NCBI GenBank assembly: GCA_019637105.1
Contig: JAHBWF010000072.1
Coordinates: 1 to 37,584 of the forward strand
Length of the DNA: 37,584 nt
Direction: 5' to 3'
From: Labilithrix sp.
Lineage (GTDB): Bacteria > Myxococcota_A > Polyangia > Polyangiales > Polyangiaceae
The notes under the pieces were generated by a model, which searched no databases, was not told where the DNA came from, and saw only the letters and a list, made by a program, of their open reading frames with translations. Positions 1 through 8,145 of the stretch are shown here, piece after piece. The position numbers were made by a program, and so were the translations under genes. How positions within the stretch are numbered: position 1 is the stretch's first letter; every line of letters begins with the position of its first letter.

Positions 1-16
1 GGCGCGCGCGCCTCGA

Positions 17-56
17 CGCGCGCCGCGAACACGACGCGCGTCGCGCGCCGCGAACA
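17..56. repeat. 15-bp direct repeat upstream of the haem-copper lipoprotein
   Basis: The 15-mer CGCGCGCCGCGAACA occurs at 17-31 and again at 42-56, 25 bp apart. It ends about 40 bp before the ATG at 97. It could be a regulatory repeat or part of a gene lying before the window. The window start hides the context. Confidence 0.4.
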
Positions 57-96
57 TGGCGCGCGGTTGGGTCACACCCGCGACAAGGAGATCGGT

Positions 97-1482
97 ATGA
101 ACGCACGAGCGCTCGGCATCACGGTCCTCGCAGGCGGCGTCGCGGCCTCGCTGGCCGTCGCGTGCACGGTGGCGGAGCCGCTCGGCGCGGGCGGCGGCGG
201 CGAGGACACCGCGACCGATCCGAGCGAGATCGTGGGCGGTAAGGACTCGAGCGGTGAGCCCCCGGTCGAGACGGCCACGGGGCTCCCGTGCGACGTCGAC
301 GCCGTCCTCAAGACGCGGTGCCAGACGTGCCACGCGAGCGAGCCGAAGTACGGCGCCTCGACGAGCCTCGTCACGTACGACGACCTGCAGAAGGCGGGTC
401 CCGGCGGCAGCTCGAACAAGAAGGTCTACGAGCTGCTGCAGGAGCGCATCCACGACGAGGCGCGTCCGATGCCGCCGAGCCCGCAGCCCCTCCTCACCGG
501 CGCGGAGGCCGGCGTGATCGACGCGTGGCTCGCCGCCGGCGCGAAGTCGTCGTCGGCGCGCTGCACGAACGAGGCGCCCGCCGACGGTGTCAAGCCGCTC
601 TCGTGCAAGCCCGACACCGTGCTCAAGGCGTCGAAGCCGTTCACGATGCAGCCCGGGAGCGCGCTCGATCAGTACGTGTGCTTCGGCGTCGACGTGAACC
701 TCGCGAAGAAGCGCCACGTGACCGGCCTCGCGCCGATCGTCGACAACAAGCAGATCGTGCACCACATCCTCCTCTTCCAGACGAAGAAGGCCGAGAGCCC
801 GGAGCCCTTCCCGTGCGACGCCTTCGGCTCCGCGGCGTGGAAGCTCGTCGCCGGCTGGGCGCCCGGCGGCGACAACCTCGAGCTCCCGCCCGAGGCCGGC
901 TTCCCTCAGGAGCAAGGCACGACGCACTGGGTCCTGCAGATCCACTACAACAACGCGACGGCGAAGACCGGCACCGATCAGAGCGGCTACGAGCTCTGCA
1001 CGACCGAGGACCTGAGGCAGCACGACGCCGGGGTCCTCGCGTTCGGCTCGACCAAGTTCAACATCCCTCCGCGATCGACGCACACGATCCGGTGCGACTA
1101 CAAGCTGGGCAGGGACTTCAAGGACGTGAAGCTGTTCAACGCCTCGCCGCACATGCACACGCGCGGGCAGTCGATGAAGACCGAGCGCATCCCTGGCGGC
1201 AACGGGACGCCGGAGACGGTCTTCGAGCAGAAGTCGTTCAGCTTCGAGGCGCAGGCGAACTTCCCCATCTCGAAGTCCGTCGCGCAGGGCGACGTCATGC
1301 GCACCCGTTGCACCTGGAAGAACCCCAGCGACGTGACGGTCCCCTTCGGCGAGGGCACCGAAGAAGAGATGTGCTTCAACTTCATCGGGTACTACCCCAA
1401 CATCCCCGACCGCACGCCCCTCGGCCTGCCGGTCTTCACGTGGGTGACGCCCTCGGCGAGCGCGAGCTGCACGACCGAGTGA
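97..1482 (+). CDS. Lipoprotein: cytochrome c-type haem site plus copper type II (PHM/DBH-like) monooxygenase domain
   Basis: A 461-aa exported lipoprotein. The ATG at 97 is chosen over a TTG at 67 because AAGGAG (85-90) lies 6 nt upstream and the lipobox LAVAC (Cys23) then sits correctly. Residues 65-150 carry one haem c motif, CQTCH (75-79), and a possible axial Met in RPMPPSP (Met125). Residues 170-461 match peptidylglycine/dopamine monooxygenases: VHHILLF (His222, His223), LQIHY (His283), SPHMH (His352, His354) and EEMCFNF (Met425). These correspond in order to the CuH and CuM ligands of PHM, and all six are present. Family enzymes hydroxylate C-H bonds with O2 and an electron donor. The fused haem could supply electrons (inference). 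The substrate is unknown. No partner gene is visible. Confidence 0.88.
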   Translation: MNARALGITVLAGGVAASLAVACTVAEPLGAGGGGEDTATDPSEIVGGKDSSGEPPVETATGLPCDVDAVLKTRCQTCHASEPKYGASTSLVTYDDLQKAGPGGSSNKKVYELLQERIHDEARPMPPSPQPLLTGAEAGVIDAWLAAGAKSSSARCTNEAPADGVKPLSCKPDTVLKASKPFTMQPGSALDQYVCFGVDVNLAKKRHVTGLAPIVDNKQIVHHILLFQTKKAESPEPFPCDAFGSAAWKLVAGWAPGGDNLELPPEAGFPQEQGTTHWVLQIHYNNATAKTGTDQSGYELCTTEDLRQHDAGVLAFGSTKFNIPPRSTHTIRCDYKLGRDFKDVKLFNASPHMHTRGQSMKTERIPGGNGTPETVFEQKSFSFEAQANFPISKSVAQGDVMRTRCTWKNPSDVTVPFGEGTEEEMCFNFIGYYPNIPDRTPLGLPVFTWVTPSASASCTTE

Positions 1483-2044
1483 GACGCGCGCGCCTTCGCC
1501 ATCGATCCCGTTCCCCTCCCCTCTCCTCTCCTCCCCCAACCTCAACCCCCAGGACACGCCACGATCTTCGGTCTGGAGTCGAAACCGAGCAGGACTTCCG
1601 GATCGACCGCACCCACGAGGGAACCGAGCCCCCGCGTGACGTGCATCCCCCCGGCGGGGTCGGTCACGAGCACGACACGGACAGGCGACCGCGAGCGAGA
1701 CACATGACCTGAATCCGAGCCGCGCTCTCCCGACCCCGCCCGGGCGGGCCCTAGGCCCCGCGCCCACGCGCCTCCCGGCAGGCGGCGGACCGCGACCGCC
1801 GCGCCCAAGACTCTCCTCATCGATATCGATCCCCGAACCCTCCACCAAGACGAGGCCACGCCCCGGAGAAGCCCACCCATCCATCCCATCCCGAGGAACG
1901 CCGGTCCGCCCCTGGTGCCGGCGTTTCGCTTCATCGTGTCGTGGGCTCCTCGTCCGAGGACGCGGCGCGGCGCGTGGTGACGGAGCGCGGAGGCGCGTGG
2001 CGGGCCGAGCGTCCCTTCGCGGGGCGATCCGGCGCGACGAGCGC
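1483..2044. other. Intergenic stretch without a supported gene
   Basis: About 560 bp between the convergent haem-copper lipoprotein and the permease gene. It opens with a 27-nt pure pyrimidine run (1511-1537). A locally less GC-rich patch lies around 1800-1900. The reading frames through it have Arg/Ala/Pro-rich translations typical of non-coding GC-rich DNA. I see no convincing start with a ribosome-binding site, no RNA gene and no repeat. Confidence 0.5.
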
Positions 2045-2869
2045 TCAGGCGCGACCCGCGACGCCTCGGATCAGGTGCCTCTGCGCGATCGCGAAGAGCG
2101 CGAGCACCGGGAGCGAGAGGATGACGTTGCCCGCCATGACCACGTGCCAGCGGACGCCGCTGCCCGGCTCCTTCAAGAGGGCGATCCCGAGCGGGAGCGT
2201 CCTCACCGTGTCGTCGGTCGTCATGACCAGCGGCCAGAAGTAGTCCGAGTAGTGGTAGACGAAGCTCACGAGGAAGACCGACACCAGCGTGGGCCGGAGG
2301 AGCGGCGCGAGGATGCGGTAGATGATCGTGAGCTCGGAGGCGCCGTCGAGCCGCGCGGCCTCGATGATCTCGTCGGGGACCGAGAGCAGCGCCTGACGCA
2401 CCAGGAAGGTCCCGAGGGCGCTCGCGGCGAACGGCAGGACGAGCGCGCCGAACGTGTTCGTCAGCGAGACCTTCGCGAACATCAAGAACACCGAGACGAA
2501 CGTCACTTGCGGCGGGACGAGCAAGCACGCCACGACGAGGCCGAACGCCGTCTTCTTGCCGACGAAGCGGAGCTTGGCGAGCGCGTAGCCGGCGGGGAGC
2601 GCGAGCGCGATCTGGAGCAGGCCGATGGCGACGGCGACGGCGACGGTGACGAGCGTGTACCGGGCGACCGGCAGCTGCGCGAAGACCTCGCGGTACGCGT
2701 CGAGCTGCGGACGCGCGGGCAGCGGCGCGGTCGGATCGCGCGCGATCTCGTCGAGCGGCTTGAGCGAGGTCACCACCATCCACGCGTACGGCAGCACCCA
2801 GACCGCCGCCGCGACGAGCGCGAGGACGGTCGCCCAGGACGGCGCCCGCCGCGACGACGCGCCCGTCAC
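2045..2869 (-). CDS. ABC sugar/glycerophosphate importer permease (UgpE/MalG type)
   Basis: A 274-aa inner-membrane permease, the second membrane subunit of a carbohydrate-type (CUT1) importer. It has about six hydrophobic helices. The EAA loop (EAARLDGASELTIIY, then LAPLLRP) contacts the ATPase. The GTG start at 2869 overlaps the TGA of the upstream permease as GTGA (2866-2869), implying translational coupling. No binding-protein or ATPase gene follows; the only matching ones in the window are at 9334-11791. UgpE is the closest named family, but the substrate cannot be read from a permease. Confidence 0.9.
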   Translation of the reverse strand: MTGASSRRAPSWATVLALVAAAVWVLPYAWMVVTSLKPLDEIARDPTAPLPARPQLDAYREVFAQLPVARYTLVTVAVAVAIGLLQIALALPAGYALAKLRFVGKKTAFGLVVACLLVPPQVTFVSVFLMFAKVSLTNTFGALVLPFAASALGTFLVRQALLSVPDEIIEAARLDGASELTIIYRILAPLLRPTLVSVFLVSFVYHYSDYFWPLVMTTDDTVRTLPLGIALLKEPGSGVRWHVVMAGNVILSLPVLALFAIAQRHLIRGVAGRA

Positions 2870-3750
2870 GCGGCCGTCCCCCGCGTGCCCGGAGGCCGCG
2901 AGCGCCACGCGCGGAGCTGGAGCGCGGCGAGGACGCAGAGGACGAGGAAGTAGACGACCGCCAGGGCGCTCGCCTTGCCGACGCTCAGGTTCATGAAGAC
3001 CTGCTCGTAGACGGCGTACACGAAGAGGGTCGTCGCGCGCGCCGGGCCGCCGCCCGTCATGATGCGGACGACGTCGAACGCCTGGAAGCTGACGATGAGG
3101 CTCGTCGTGGCGACGAAGGCCGCCGTCGGACGGAGCAGCGGCCAGGTCACCCAGCGGAAGCGGGCGAGCGCGCCGGCGCCGTCGAGCGCGGCCGCCTCGT
3201 GGAGCGAGCGGGGCACCGCGCGGAGCCCCGCGAGGAAGACGATCATCGCGTACCCGGTGATCTTCCAGACCGTGACCCCGGCGAGCGTCGGTATCGCCGC
3301 CGCGGGGTCGCTGAGGAAGCCCACGCGCGGCAGGTGCAGCGCGCGGAGGACGGCGGCCGCGACGCCGCGATCGGGATCGAGCAACAGCACCCAGAGGAGC
3401 GCCACGGCGACCCACGAGACGACGTAGGCGCTGAAGATCGCCCCGCGCACGAACGCGAAGAGCCGGCCGGGCCGGTCGAGCAGGAGCGCGAGCAGCAGGC
3501 CGAGCGTCATCGATCCCGCGACGACGAGCACGCTGAAGCCGAGCGTGCGGCCGAGGATCCGCCAGAGCTCGCCGCCCTCGGCCAGCGCGGCGTAGTTCGC
3601 CGCGCCGACCCACTCGGGCTCGGTCAGCATGTCCCACGCGAAGAGGCTCTGGTAGGCCGCGAGCCCGAGCGGGACGAACACGAACAGGATCCACGCCGCG
3701 AGCGACGGCCCGAGCATGAGCCACGGGTGGGAGCGCGCGCGCGGCCTCAT
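2866..3750 (-). CDS. ABC sugar/glycerophosphate importer permease (UgpA/MalF type)
   Basis: A 294-aa inner-membrane permease, the first membrane subunit of a CUT1 importer. It starts with an N-terminal helix (LMLGPSLAAWILFVFVPLG) and has about six helices. The EAA loop reads EAAALDGAGALARFRW followed by TWPLLRP. It is the first gene of a two-gene unit with the UgpE-type permease. It is separated from the YfhO-like gene upstream by a 353-bp gap that holds a small plus-strand gene, so it probably has its own promoter in that gap. Confidence 0.9.
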   Translation of the reverse strand: MRPRARSHPWLMLGPSLAAWILFVFVPLGLAAYQSLFAWDMLTEPEWVGAANYAALAEGGELWRILGRTLGFSVLVVAGSMTLGLLLALLLDRPGRLFAFVRGAIFSAYVVSWVAVALLWVLLLDPDRGVAAAVLRALHLPRVGFLSDPAAAIPTLAGVTVWKITGYAMIVFLAGLRAVPRSLHEAAALDGAGALARFRWVTWPLLRPTAAFVATTSLIVSFQAFDVVRIMTGGGPARATTLFVYAVYEQVFMNLSVGKASALAVVYFLVLCVLAALQLRAWRSRPPGTRGTAA

Positions 3751-3950
3751 GACGCGCTCGCACGTTACTACGACCCTCGCGGGTTCGGGCAGCCTCCTCG
3801 CGCGGGTGCGGAGGACCTCGCTCGAGCTCGCGCGCGCCGAGGTCGAGCGCTAGGTCCGAAAAAGGACGGAGCACGCGTGGGCATGGTCCCTGCGTAAAAC
3901 GAACCCTACGTGCGATCGCGGCCGCGGCGCCGCGGGAAAGGAGCGAGCGA

Positions 3951-4055
3951 ATGTTGCCGGTGAACACGAACACGGGGATGGCGAGGCACGCGAGGACGGC
4001 AGGGCTGATCGTGGTCGCGTTGCTCGTCCTCGGCATCCTCGCCGACATCGTCTGA
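3951..4055 (+). CDS. Small single-pass membrane protein (34 aa)
   Basis: A 34-codon ORF. A clear Shine-Dalgarno AAAGGAG (3938-3944) stands 6 nt before the ATG at 3951. The N-terminal half is polar and basic (MLPVNTNTGMARHARTAG). The C-terminal half is one hydrophobic helix (LIVVALLVLGILADIV), so the predicted topology is Nin. An A-rich patch (TAAAAC, around 3894) upstream may be part of a promoter. It is divergent from the importer permeases and convergent with the YfhO-like gene. It matches no family I know. The ribosome-binding site, helix and clean stop make it a plausible real microprotein. Confidence 0.5.
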   Translation: MLPVNTNTGMARHARTAGLIVVALLVLGILADIV

Positions 4056-4083
4056 CCGCGCCGACAGGCCCGCGTGGCTTCGC

Positions 4084-4103
4084 CGACGCCCGCCGAGGCG
4101 TCG
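4084..4103. terminator. Hairpin in convergent gap (small ORF / YfhO-like gene)
   Basis: A perfect 7-bp stem CGACGCC / GGCGTCG with a 6-nt loop abuts the stop codon of the YfhO-like gene (4104). It has no T-tract, so it may stop transcription only weakly or with help from Rho. Confidence 0.4.
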
Positions 4104-6323
4104 TCAGGCGTCGCGCTCGGGGTCCGCGCCGTCGGGCTCGGCCTTCGGCGTGTCGGCGGGCTCGGGGTCCGCGGCGTCGGGCTCGGCCCTCGGCGCGCCG
4201 GCGTCAGGCTCGGCCTTCGGCGCGTCGGCGGCGGGCTCGGGGTCCGCGGCGGCCGGCTCGACCTTTGGCGTGTCGGCGGCGAGCTCGGCCCGCGGCGCCG
4301 ATGCGGCAGACGTGTCGCCTCGCGCGGCCGCCGGCGCGTCGTTCGGCGCGGCCGCGCGCGCGTCGTCCCGCGCCGCCGGCGCGTCGTTCGACGCGGCCGC
4401 CTCGTCCGGCCAGAGCGGGAGCGTGCCCCATCGCGCGCGCTCGCGCTTCGCCCAGCGGACGACGTCGCGGCCGAGCACGAACGTGACGCCGAGCAGCGAC
4501 GCGAGCGAGACGAGGAGGCAGAAGCCGAGGAACCGATCCTTGTACGAGAGGACGAGGACGTTCTTGCCGGCCGGGACGTCCACGGCGAGCAGCTTCTCCA
4601 CGCTCTTGACGGCGCCGACGCTGCTCCGCCACTGAGGCGCCCAGTTCTGGTTGACGAGCACGGTGGTCGGCTCCTTGGCGTCGACCTCGAGCGTGATCTC
4701 GTTGGGCGTCCAGTCGAGCCGCTTCACCGTCGCCTTCGTCGGATCCTGCGGGTACTCCTCCTGGGCGAGATCGCCGCGCAGCAGCGCCGACTCGGGCAGC
4801 GGGTTGCCGGCGACGCAGTAGATGGACCCCATGTTCGCCGTCGTGAACAGGTGCACGTCGCGCCGGTTTCCGCGGCTCTGCTTGAACGGAGCGTCGTAGC
4901 TCCGCGGGCCCTCCTGCACGTACATCGTGCCGGGCCGGATGTGCACGCCGGTCAGGATCTCGTCGGCGGACGGCAGCGCGACGCGCGAGTACACGACGAA
5001 CGCCGCGACGCCCACCATGATCCAGCCGATCTCCGCCGGGTACGGGACCGACGCGCCCCCGAACGTGCGCCGCCGCCAGTCGAAGAACCGCTCCCAAGCG
5101 CGCCTCGCCGCCGCCGGGATCGCGTCCTCGAGGCGCGTGATCCCACGCGAGGCCGCGACGCTCGAGAAGAGCAGGACGCCGACCATGAAGCGATCGGGGA
5201 AGCGGAGCTGCCCGAAGATCGGCAGCGACTTCAGGACGTGGAACGGCGACGAGTCGCCGAAGTCGCCCATCGCGAGGGAGAAGAAGAGCAGCGCCCCGCC
5301 GAAAAACACGCCGGCGGCGACGTCCGCCGTGACGACGCCGACGAGCGCCAGCACGAGGACGACCGAGTACCGCGCCCAGAAGCCGGTGAACATCTCCGCC
5401 GCCGTGTGGGTCTCGACCGGCGTGAAGACGCGCGGGAACTGCACGAGGAACGAGAGCGTCGGGATCATCTTGCCGGCGCACAGCCCCAGCGCGACGACGC
5501 CGATCGTCGCGGCCGTGACCCACGGGGCGAGCCACGGAGCGCGGAGGAGCCGCAGCCAGCGGCGGGCGCGCGAGCCCTCCCGGTCGAACTCGACGTCTCG
5601 ACCGCTCCGCCCGCGGAAGAAGCCGTGGAGGCTCATCGCCGTCGTGACGTAGCCGACCGAGAGCATCGCGTAGGGCGTGGGGTACGTCCCCGCCGACAGG
5701 ACGATCCACGCGACGAAGAACCCGCCGAGCAAACGCGCGCGCCGGACGCGCTCCGCCCGCTCCACCGCGCCCACGCCCTCGTCGGCCGGGCCGAGCGTGC
5801 CCTCGACGAGGAAGTAGAGGACGAGCGGGATGAGCTCGAAGCCCATGAAGTTCACCCACCCGTCGTGGATGAAGCTCACGAAGCGGTCGCAGGTGCCGTA
5901 GACGACGGCGGCGAACGTCGCGCCCACCGCGGAGGCGTGGAGGCGCCGGCACAGCCGGTACATCCCCTCGAACCCGAGGACGACGAGCAGCACGATCGCG
6001 AGGCGGCGCCCGTGCGACACGCCGAACGCGAGCCGCAAGAGGAAGTCGGGCCCGAGGAACGGATCCTCCGGCGCCGCGATGCCGACGGTCCCTCCGCACC
6101 AGTAGGGGTTCCACGCGGGGAGCTGGTGGTACCGGAGCAGCGTCATGCGGTCCGACTGCTCCCAGGAGTAAAACTGGTGGTCATCCATCCAGTCGGCGAC
6201 CTTGAACGGATCGCTCAGGATGCCCTCGTGGCTGAACGCGGCCACCGTCACCCAGAGGATGAGGCGCAGCGCCATGAACGACATGACGCGGTCGGGCCAG
6301 CGCAGCGTCGCCTTGCCGATCAT
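4104..6323 (-). CDS. YfhO-like polytopic membrane glycosyltransferase (GT-C fold) with repetitive acidic tail
   Basis: A 739-aa membrane protein with many hydrophobic helices and an early acidic loop (WMDDHQ, Asp47-Asp48). The following segment, PAWNPYWCGGTVGI (69-82) then PEDPFLGPDFLL, is the hallmark of the YfhO family. In Bacillus and Listeria, YfhO-type GT-C enzymes transfer a sugar from undecaprenyl phosphate to a cell-surface polymer. Here the acceptor is unknown. The last about 100 residues (641-739) are a low-complexity Ala/Pro/Asp/Glu tail of repeated blocks such as DTPKAEPD and ADPEPA, unusual for the family. The start lies 4 nt after the stop of the single-pass protein gene, and a GT2 gene lies upstream in the same direction. 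Confidence 0.8.
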   Translation of the reverse strand: MIGKATLRWPDRVMSFMALRLILWVTVAAFSHEGILSDPFKVADWMDDHQFYSWEQSDRMTLLRYHQLPAWNPYWCGGTVGIAAPEDPFLGPDFLLRLAFGVSHGRRLAIVLLVVLGFEGMYRLCRRLHASAVGATFAAVVYGTCDRFVSFIHDGWVNFMGFELIPLVLYFLVEGTLGPADEGVGAVERAERVRRARLLGGFFVAWIVLSAGTYPTPYAMLSVGYVTTAMSLHGFFRGRSGRDVEFDREGSRARRWLRLLRAPWLAPWVTAATIGVVALGLCAGKMIPTLSFLVQFPRVFTPVETHTAAEMFTGFWARYSVVLVLALVGVVTADVAAGVFFGGALLFFSLAMGDFGDSSPFHVLKSLPIFGQLRFPDRFMVGVLLFSSVAASRGITRLEDAIPAAARRAWERFFDWRRRTFGGASVPYPAEIGWIMVGVAAFVVYSRVALPSADEILTGVHIRPGTMYVQEGPRSYDAPFKQSRGNRRDVHLFTTANMGSIYCVAGNPLPESALLRGDLAQEEYPQDPTKATVKRLDWTPNEITLEVDAKEPTTVLVNQNWAPQWRSSVGAVKSVEKLLAVDVPAGKNVLVLSYKDRFLGFCLLVSLASLLGVTFVLGRDVVRWAKRERARWGTLPLWPDEAAASNDAPAARDDARAAAPNDAPAAARGDTSAASAPRAELAADTPKVEPAAADPEPAADAPKAEPDAGAPRAEPDAADPEPADTPKAEPDGADPERDA
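4110..4330. repeat. Imperfect repeats encoding the YfhO-like acidic tail
   Basis: Inside the 3' end of the YfhO-like gene, plus-strand blocks such as GTCGGGCTCGGCC and CGGGCTCGGGGTCCGCGGC recur with small variations at roughly 15 to 75 bp spacing. They encode Pro-Lys-x-Glu-Pro-Asp-type units. Slippage or unequal recombination could change the tail length between strains (inference). Confidence 0.6.
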
Positions 6324-6327
6324 CGAC

Positions 6328-6936
6328 TCACCAGTTCGACCGAATATCGAGCGCGGGGGTCGTGGCCGGCAGGGGCTTGCCGTCCGGCCCCGGCCAGCGC
6401 TCGCGGATCCCCTCGTCGAGCACGAGGTACGTCTGCGTCAGCGAGATCTTGTGCTTCGCGGCGGCGGCCCGGACGGCGACGCGCTCGTAGTGACCGCGAT
6501 CGTCCTCGCGCGACCAGAGGTGGCCCTTCCACGTGTTCGCCTGGATCGCGCGGGCGCGCTCGGCGAGCTCGGCGGCCGCGAGCTCGGCGAAGATCGCGCG
6601 CCGCGTACGCTCCGGCAGGCGGAAGCGATAGTCGTCGATCTCCTCGGTGGGGATCGCGGGGGGCGGCTTCGCCGAGAGGAGCGGGAGCGTCGCGGCCTCG
6701 ACCCGGCGCCAGAGGACGACGAGCGCGACGCCCAGCGCGGCGACCCGCACGGCCCAGGCCGCCTTCGATCGCGGGCTCCCCGCGAAGTCGAACATGCGGA
6801 GGTACGGGAGGAGCCGCCGCGCCTCGCGCAGCGCGACGGGCTCTCGCCCTTCGCCTGCCTCGTCGACGCCCGCCGCTGGCGCGTCGCGAGCAGGCGACGC
6901 CTCCCCACCGGCGCTGGGCCGCTCGTCGCCGCTCAT
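6328..6936 (-). CDS. Single-pass membrane protein of unknown function
   Basis: A 202-aa protein with one helix (AAWAVRVAALGVALVVLW). A polar, Gly/Ala/Pro-rich N-terminus of about 55 residues precedes it, and an Arg/Ala-rich domain rich in predicted helix follows (for example FRLPERTRRAIFAELAAAEL). No family was recognised. It lies between a GT2 gene and a YfhO-like gene, so a helper role in the same envelope glycosylation unit is likely (inference). The ATG at 6936 is preferred over an upstream in-frame ATG at 6972, whose extra residues (MRHPCDSSRSVP) look non-coding. Neither start has a clear ribosome-binding site. Confidence 0.7.
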   Translation of the reverse strand: MSGDERPSAGGEASPARDAPAAGVDEAGEGREPVALREARRLLPYLRMFDFAGSPRSKAAWAVRVAALGVALVVLWRRVEAATLPLLSAKPPPAIPTEEIDDYRFRLPERTRRAIFAELAAAELAERARAIQANTWKGHLWSREDDRGHYERVAVRAAAAKHKISLTQTYLVLDEGIRERWPGPDGKPLPATTPALDIRSNW

Positions 6937-7017
6937 CGGGACGGATCTAGATGAGTCGCACGGGTGGCGCAAGCACGCGTGCGCGGCCCGCGTCCGGCGG
7001 GTGATCGTGCCGTCCGC

Positions 7018-7740
7018 TCAGCGACGACGCCGCACGCGCTTTCGCAGCTCGAGGAGCTCCTTGCTCATCGTCCACCCGTCGCTCACCACCGAGACCGAGC
7101 TCTTGTGCGGGTTGTGCTCGACGGCGATCGGGAGCTCGACGACGTGGCCGCCGCGCTCCAGGTGCAGGGTCGCGAGCTCGAGCGAGCAGAGGTAGTGATC
7201 GTAGACGAGCTCGCGCCCGAGCTCCTGCGCGAGCGACGTCCGCAGGATCAAGCTCCCCTGCGAGTCGCCCGGCGTGCCCCAGCCGAGCACGAGCCGGCGG
7301 AGCGTCAAGAACGTCAGCGACGCGAGCCTGCGCTTGAGCGGCAGTCCGGCGAGCCGCGACTCGGGGTGCGCCTTCGAGCCGATCGCGAAGTCGGGGCGCC
7401 CCGCCCTCTCGAAGGCGATCACGTCCGACCAGCCGAAAGGAAGATCGTCCGCGGACAAGATCACGTACGGCTCGCGCGCCTCGCGGATGCCGAGCTTGTA
7501 GCCGGCGCCGATCCCTCTGTCCGTCGTGTCGACGAGGCGCACCTCCGGCATGTCGCCGTCGCGCGGCGCAGAGAGCCGCTCCACCTTCCCCCGCGCTTCG
7601 GGCGAGAGGGGCGCGCCGTTGTGCGCGAGCAGCACCTCGCGGACGCCGTGCCGCGGCCCTCCCTCCTCGCGCGCGCGACGGACCGTCTCGCCGATCGACG
7701 TGAGGTCCGCGTGGAAAGGGAGGACGAGCGTGTACGCCAT
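7018..7740 (-). CDS. Family 2 (GT-A) glycosyltransferase
   Basis: A 240-aa soluble GT-A protein resembling dolichyl/polyprenyl-phosphate sugar synthases. The N-terminal nucleotide-binding strand is MAYTLVLPFH. GIGAGYKLGI (76-85) resembles the conserved GxGxxxxxG stretch of DPM1/GtrB-type enzymes. ILSADDLPFG carries the metal-binding Asp98-Asp99 pair. It lacks the C-terminal membrane helices of CsbB/GtrB, so it may act at the membrane through a partner. It heads the unit with the single-pass and YfhO-like genes and is divergent from the flippase-like gene. Predicted role: load a sugar onto a lipid phosphate on the cytoplasmic side (inference from family and neighbours). Confidence 0.8.
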   Translation of the reverse strand: MAYTLVLPFHADLTSIGETVRRAREEGGPRHGVREVLLAHNGAPLSPEARGKVERLSAPRDGDMPEVRLVDTTDRGIGAGYKLGIREAREPYVILSADDLPFGWSDVIAFERAGRPDFAIGSKAHPESRLAGLPLKRRLASLTFLTLRRLVLGWGTPGDSQGSLILRTSLAQELGRELVYDHYLCSLELATLHLERGGHVVELPIAVEHNPHKSSVSVVSDGWTMSKELLELRKRVRRRR

Positions 7741-8145
7741 CGCGTCAGCCCCCTGCGCCGTGCGCGGCAGAGGCGCCGGCGGCGCGATCCCGTGCTCCAG
7801 GCTCGTGCGGGAGGGTCCTCGTGGTCATGCGGAGGCGCGTACGATACTCGCCCGAGCGCGTCCGACGCCAGGTCTCGGGGCGCGGCGAGCCTCGGGGCGC
7901 GGCGAGACGACGGCTGCGCCACGGCGCGGCGACGAGCGTCGCGAGGGGGGCGCGCCCGCCCTCGCGACCTCCGCGCGAGCGCTGCCGTCGTGCCGGCGTT
8001 GAAGCGTCCGGGGAGACTGTGTATTTGTCGGCGCGTTGAGCTCTCTCCGCCGATCACGGTCGGCGGCTTCGTCGAAGCGGCGGCTCGCGCGAGCGCGCCG
8101 CCCTCGCGCAGCCGCACGTGGCTGCCGACCCGAACGGCGGCCCCG
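7741..8145. other. Divergent spacer between GT2 and flippase-like genes
   Basis: About 400 bp. TTGAAG (7999-8004) and TATTTG (8022-8027), 17 bp apart, form a weak sigma70-like pair pointing at the flippase-like gene. The start of that gene is uncertain, so part of this stretch (about 8041-8145, high GC at third positions in the gene frame) could be coding. A 72-codon plus-strand frame at 7821-8039 looks like chance. Confidence 0.35.

Noticed and set aside
1542-2783. 413-codon minus-strand frame covering the first intergenic stretch
   Set aside because: It overlaps the UgpE-type permease in another frame and reads as low-complexity Arg/Ala sequence.
4074-6950. 958-codon open frame on the plus strand
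   Set aside because: It mirrors the YfhO-like and single-pass genes on the other strand. Its translation is Arg/Ala/Glu/Asp-rich without domains, the usual antisense artefact of high-GC coding DNA.
7821-8039. 72-codon plus-strand frame before the flippase-like gene
   Set aside because: Very Arg-rich, no ribosome-binding site, no family; more likely spacer DNA.
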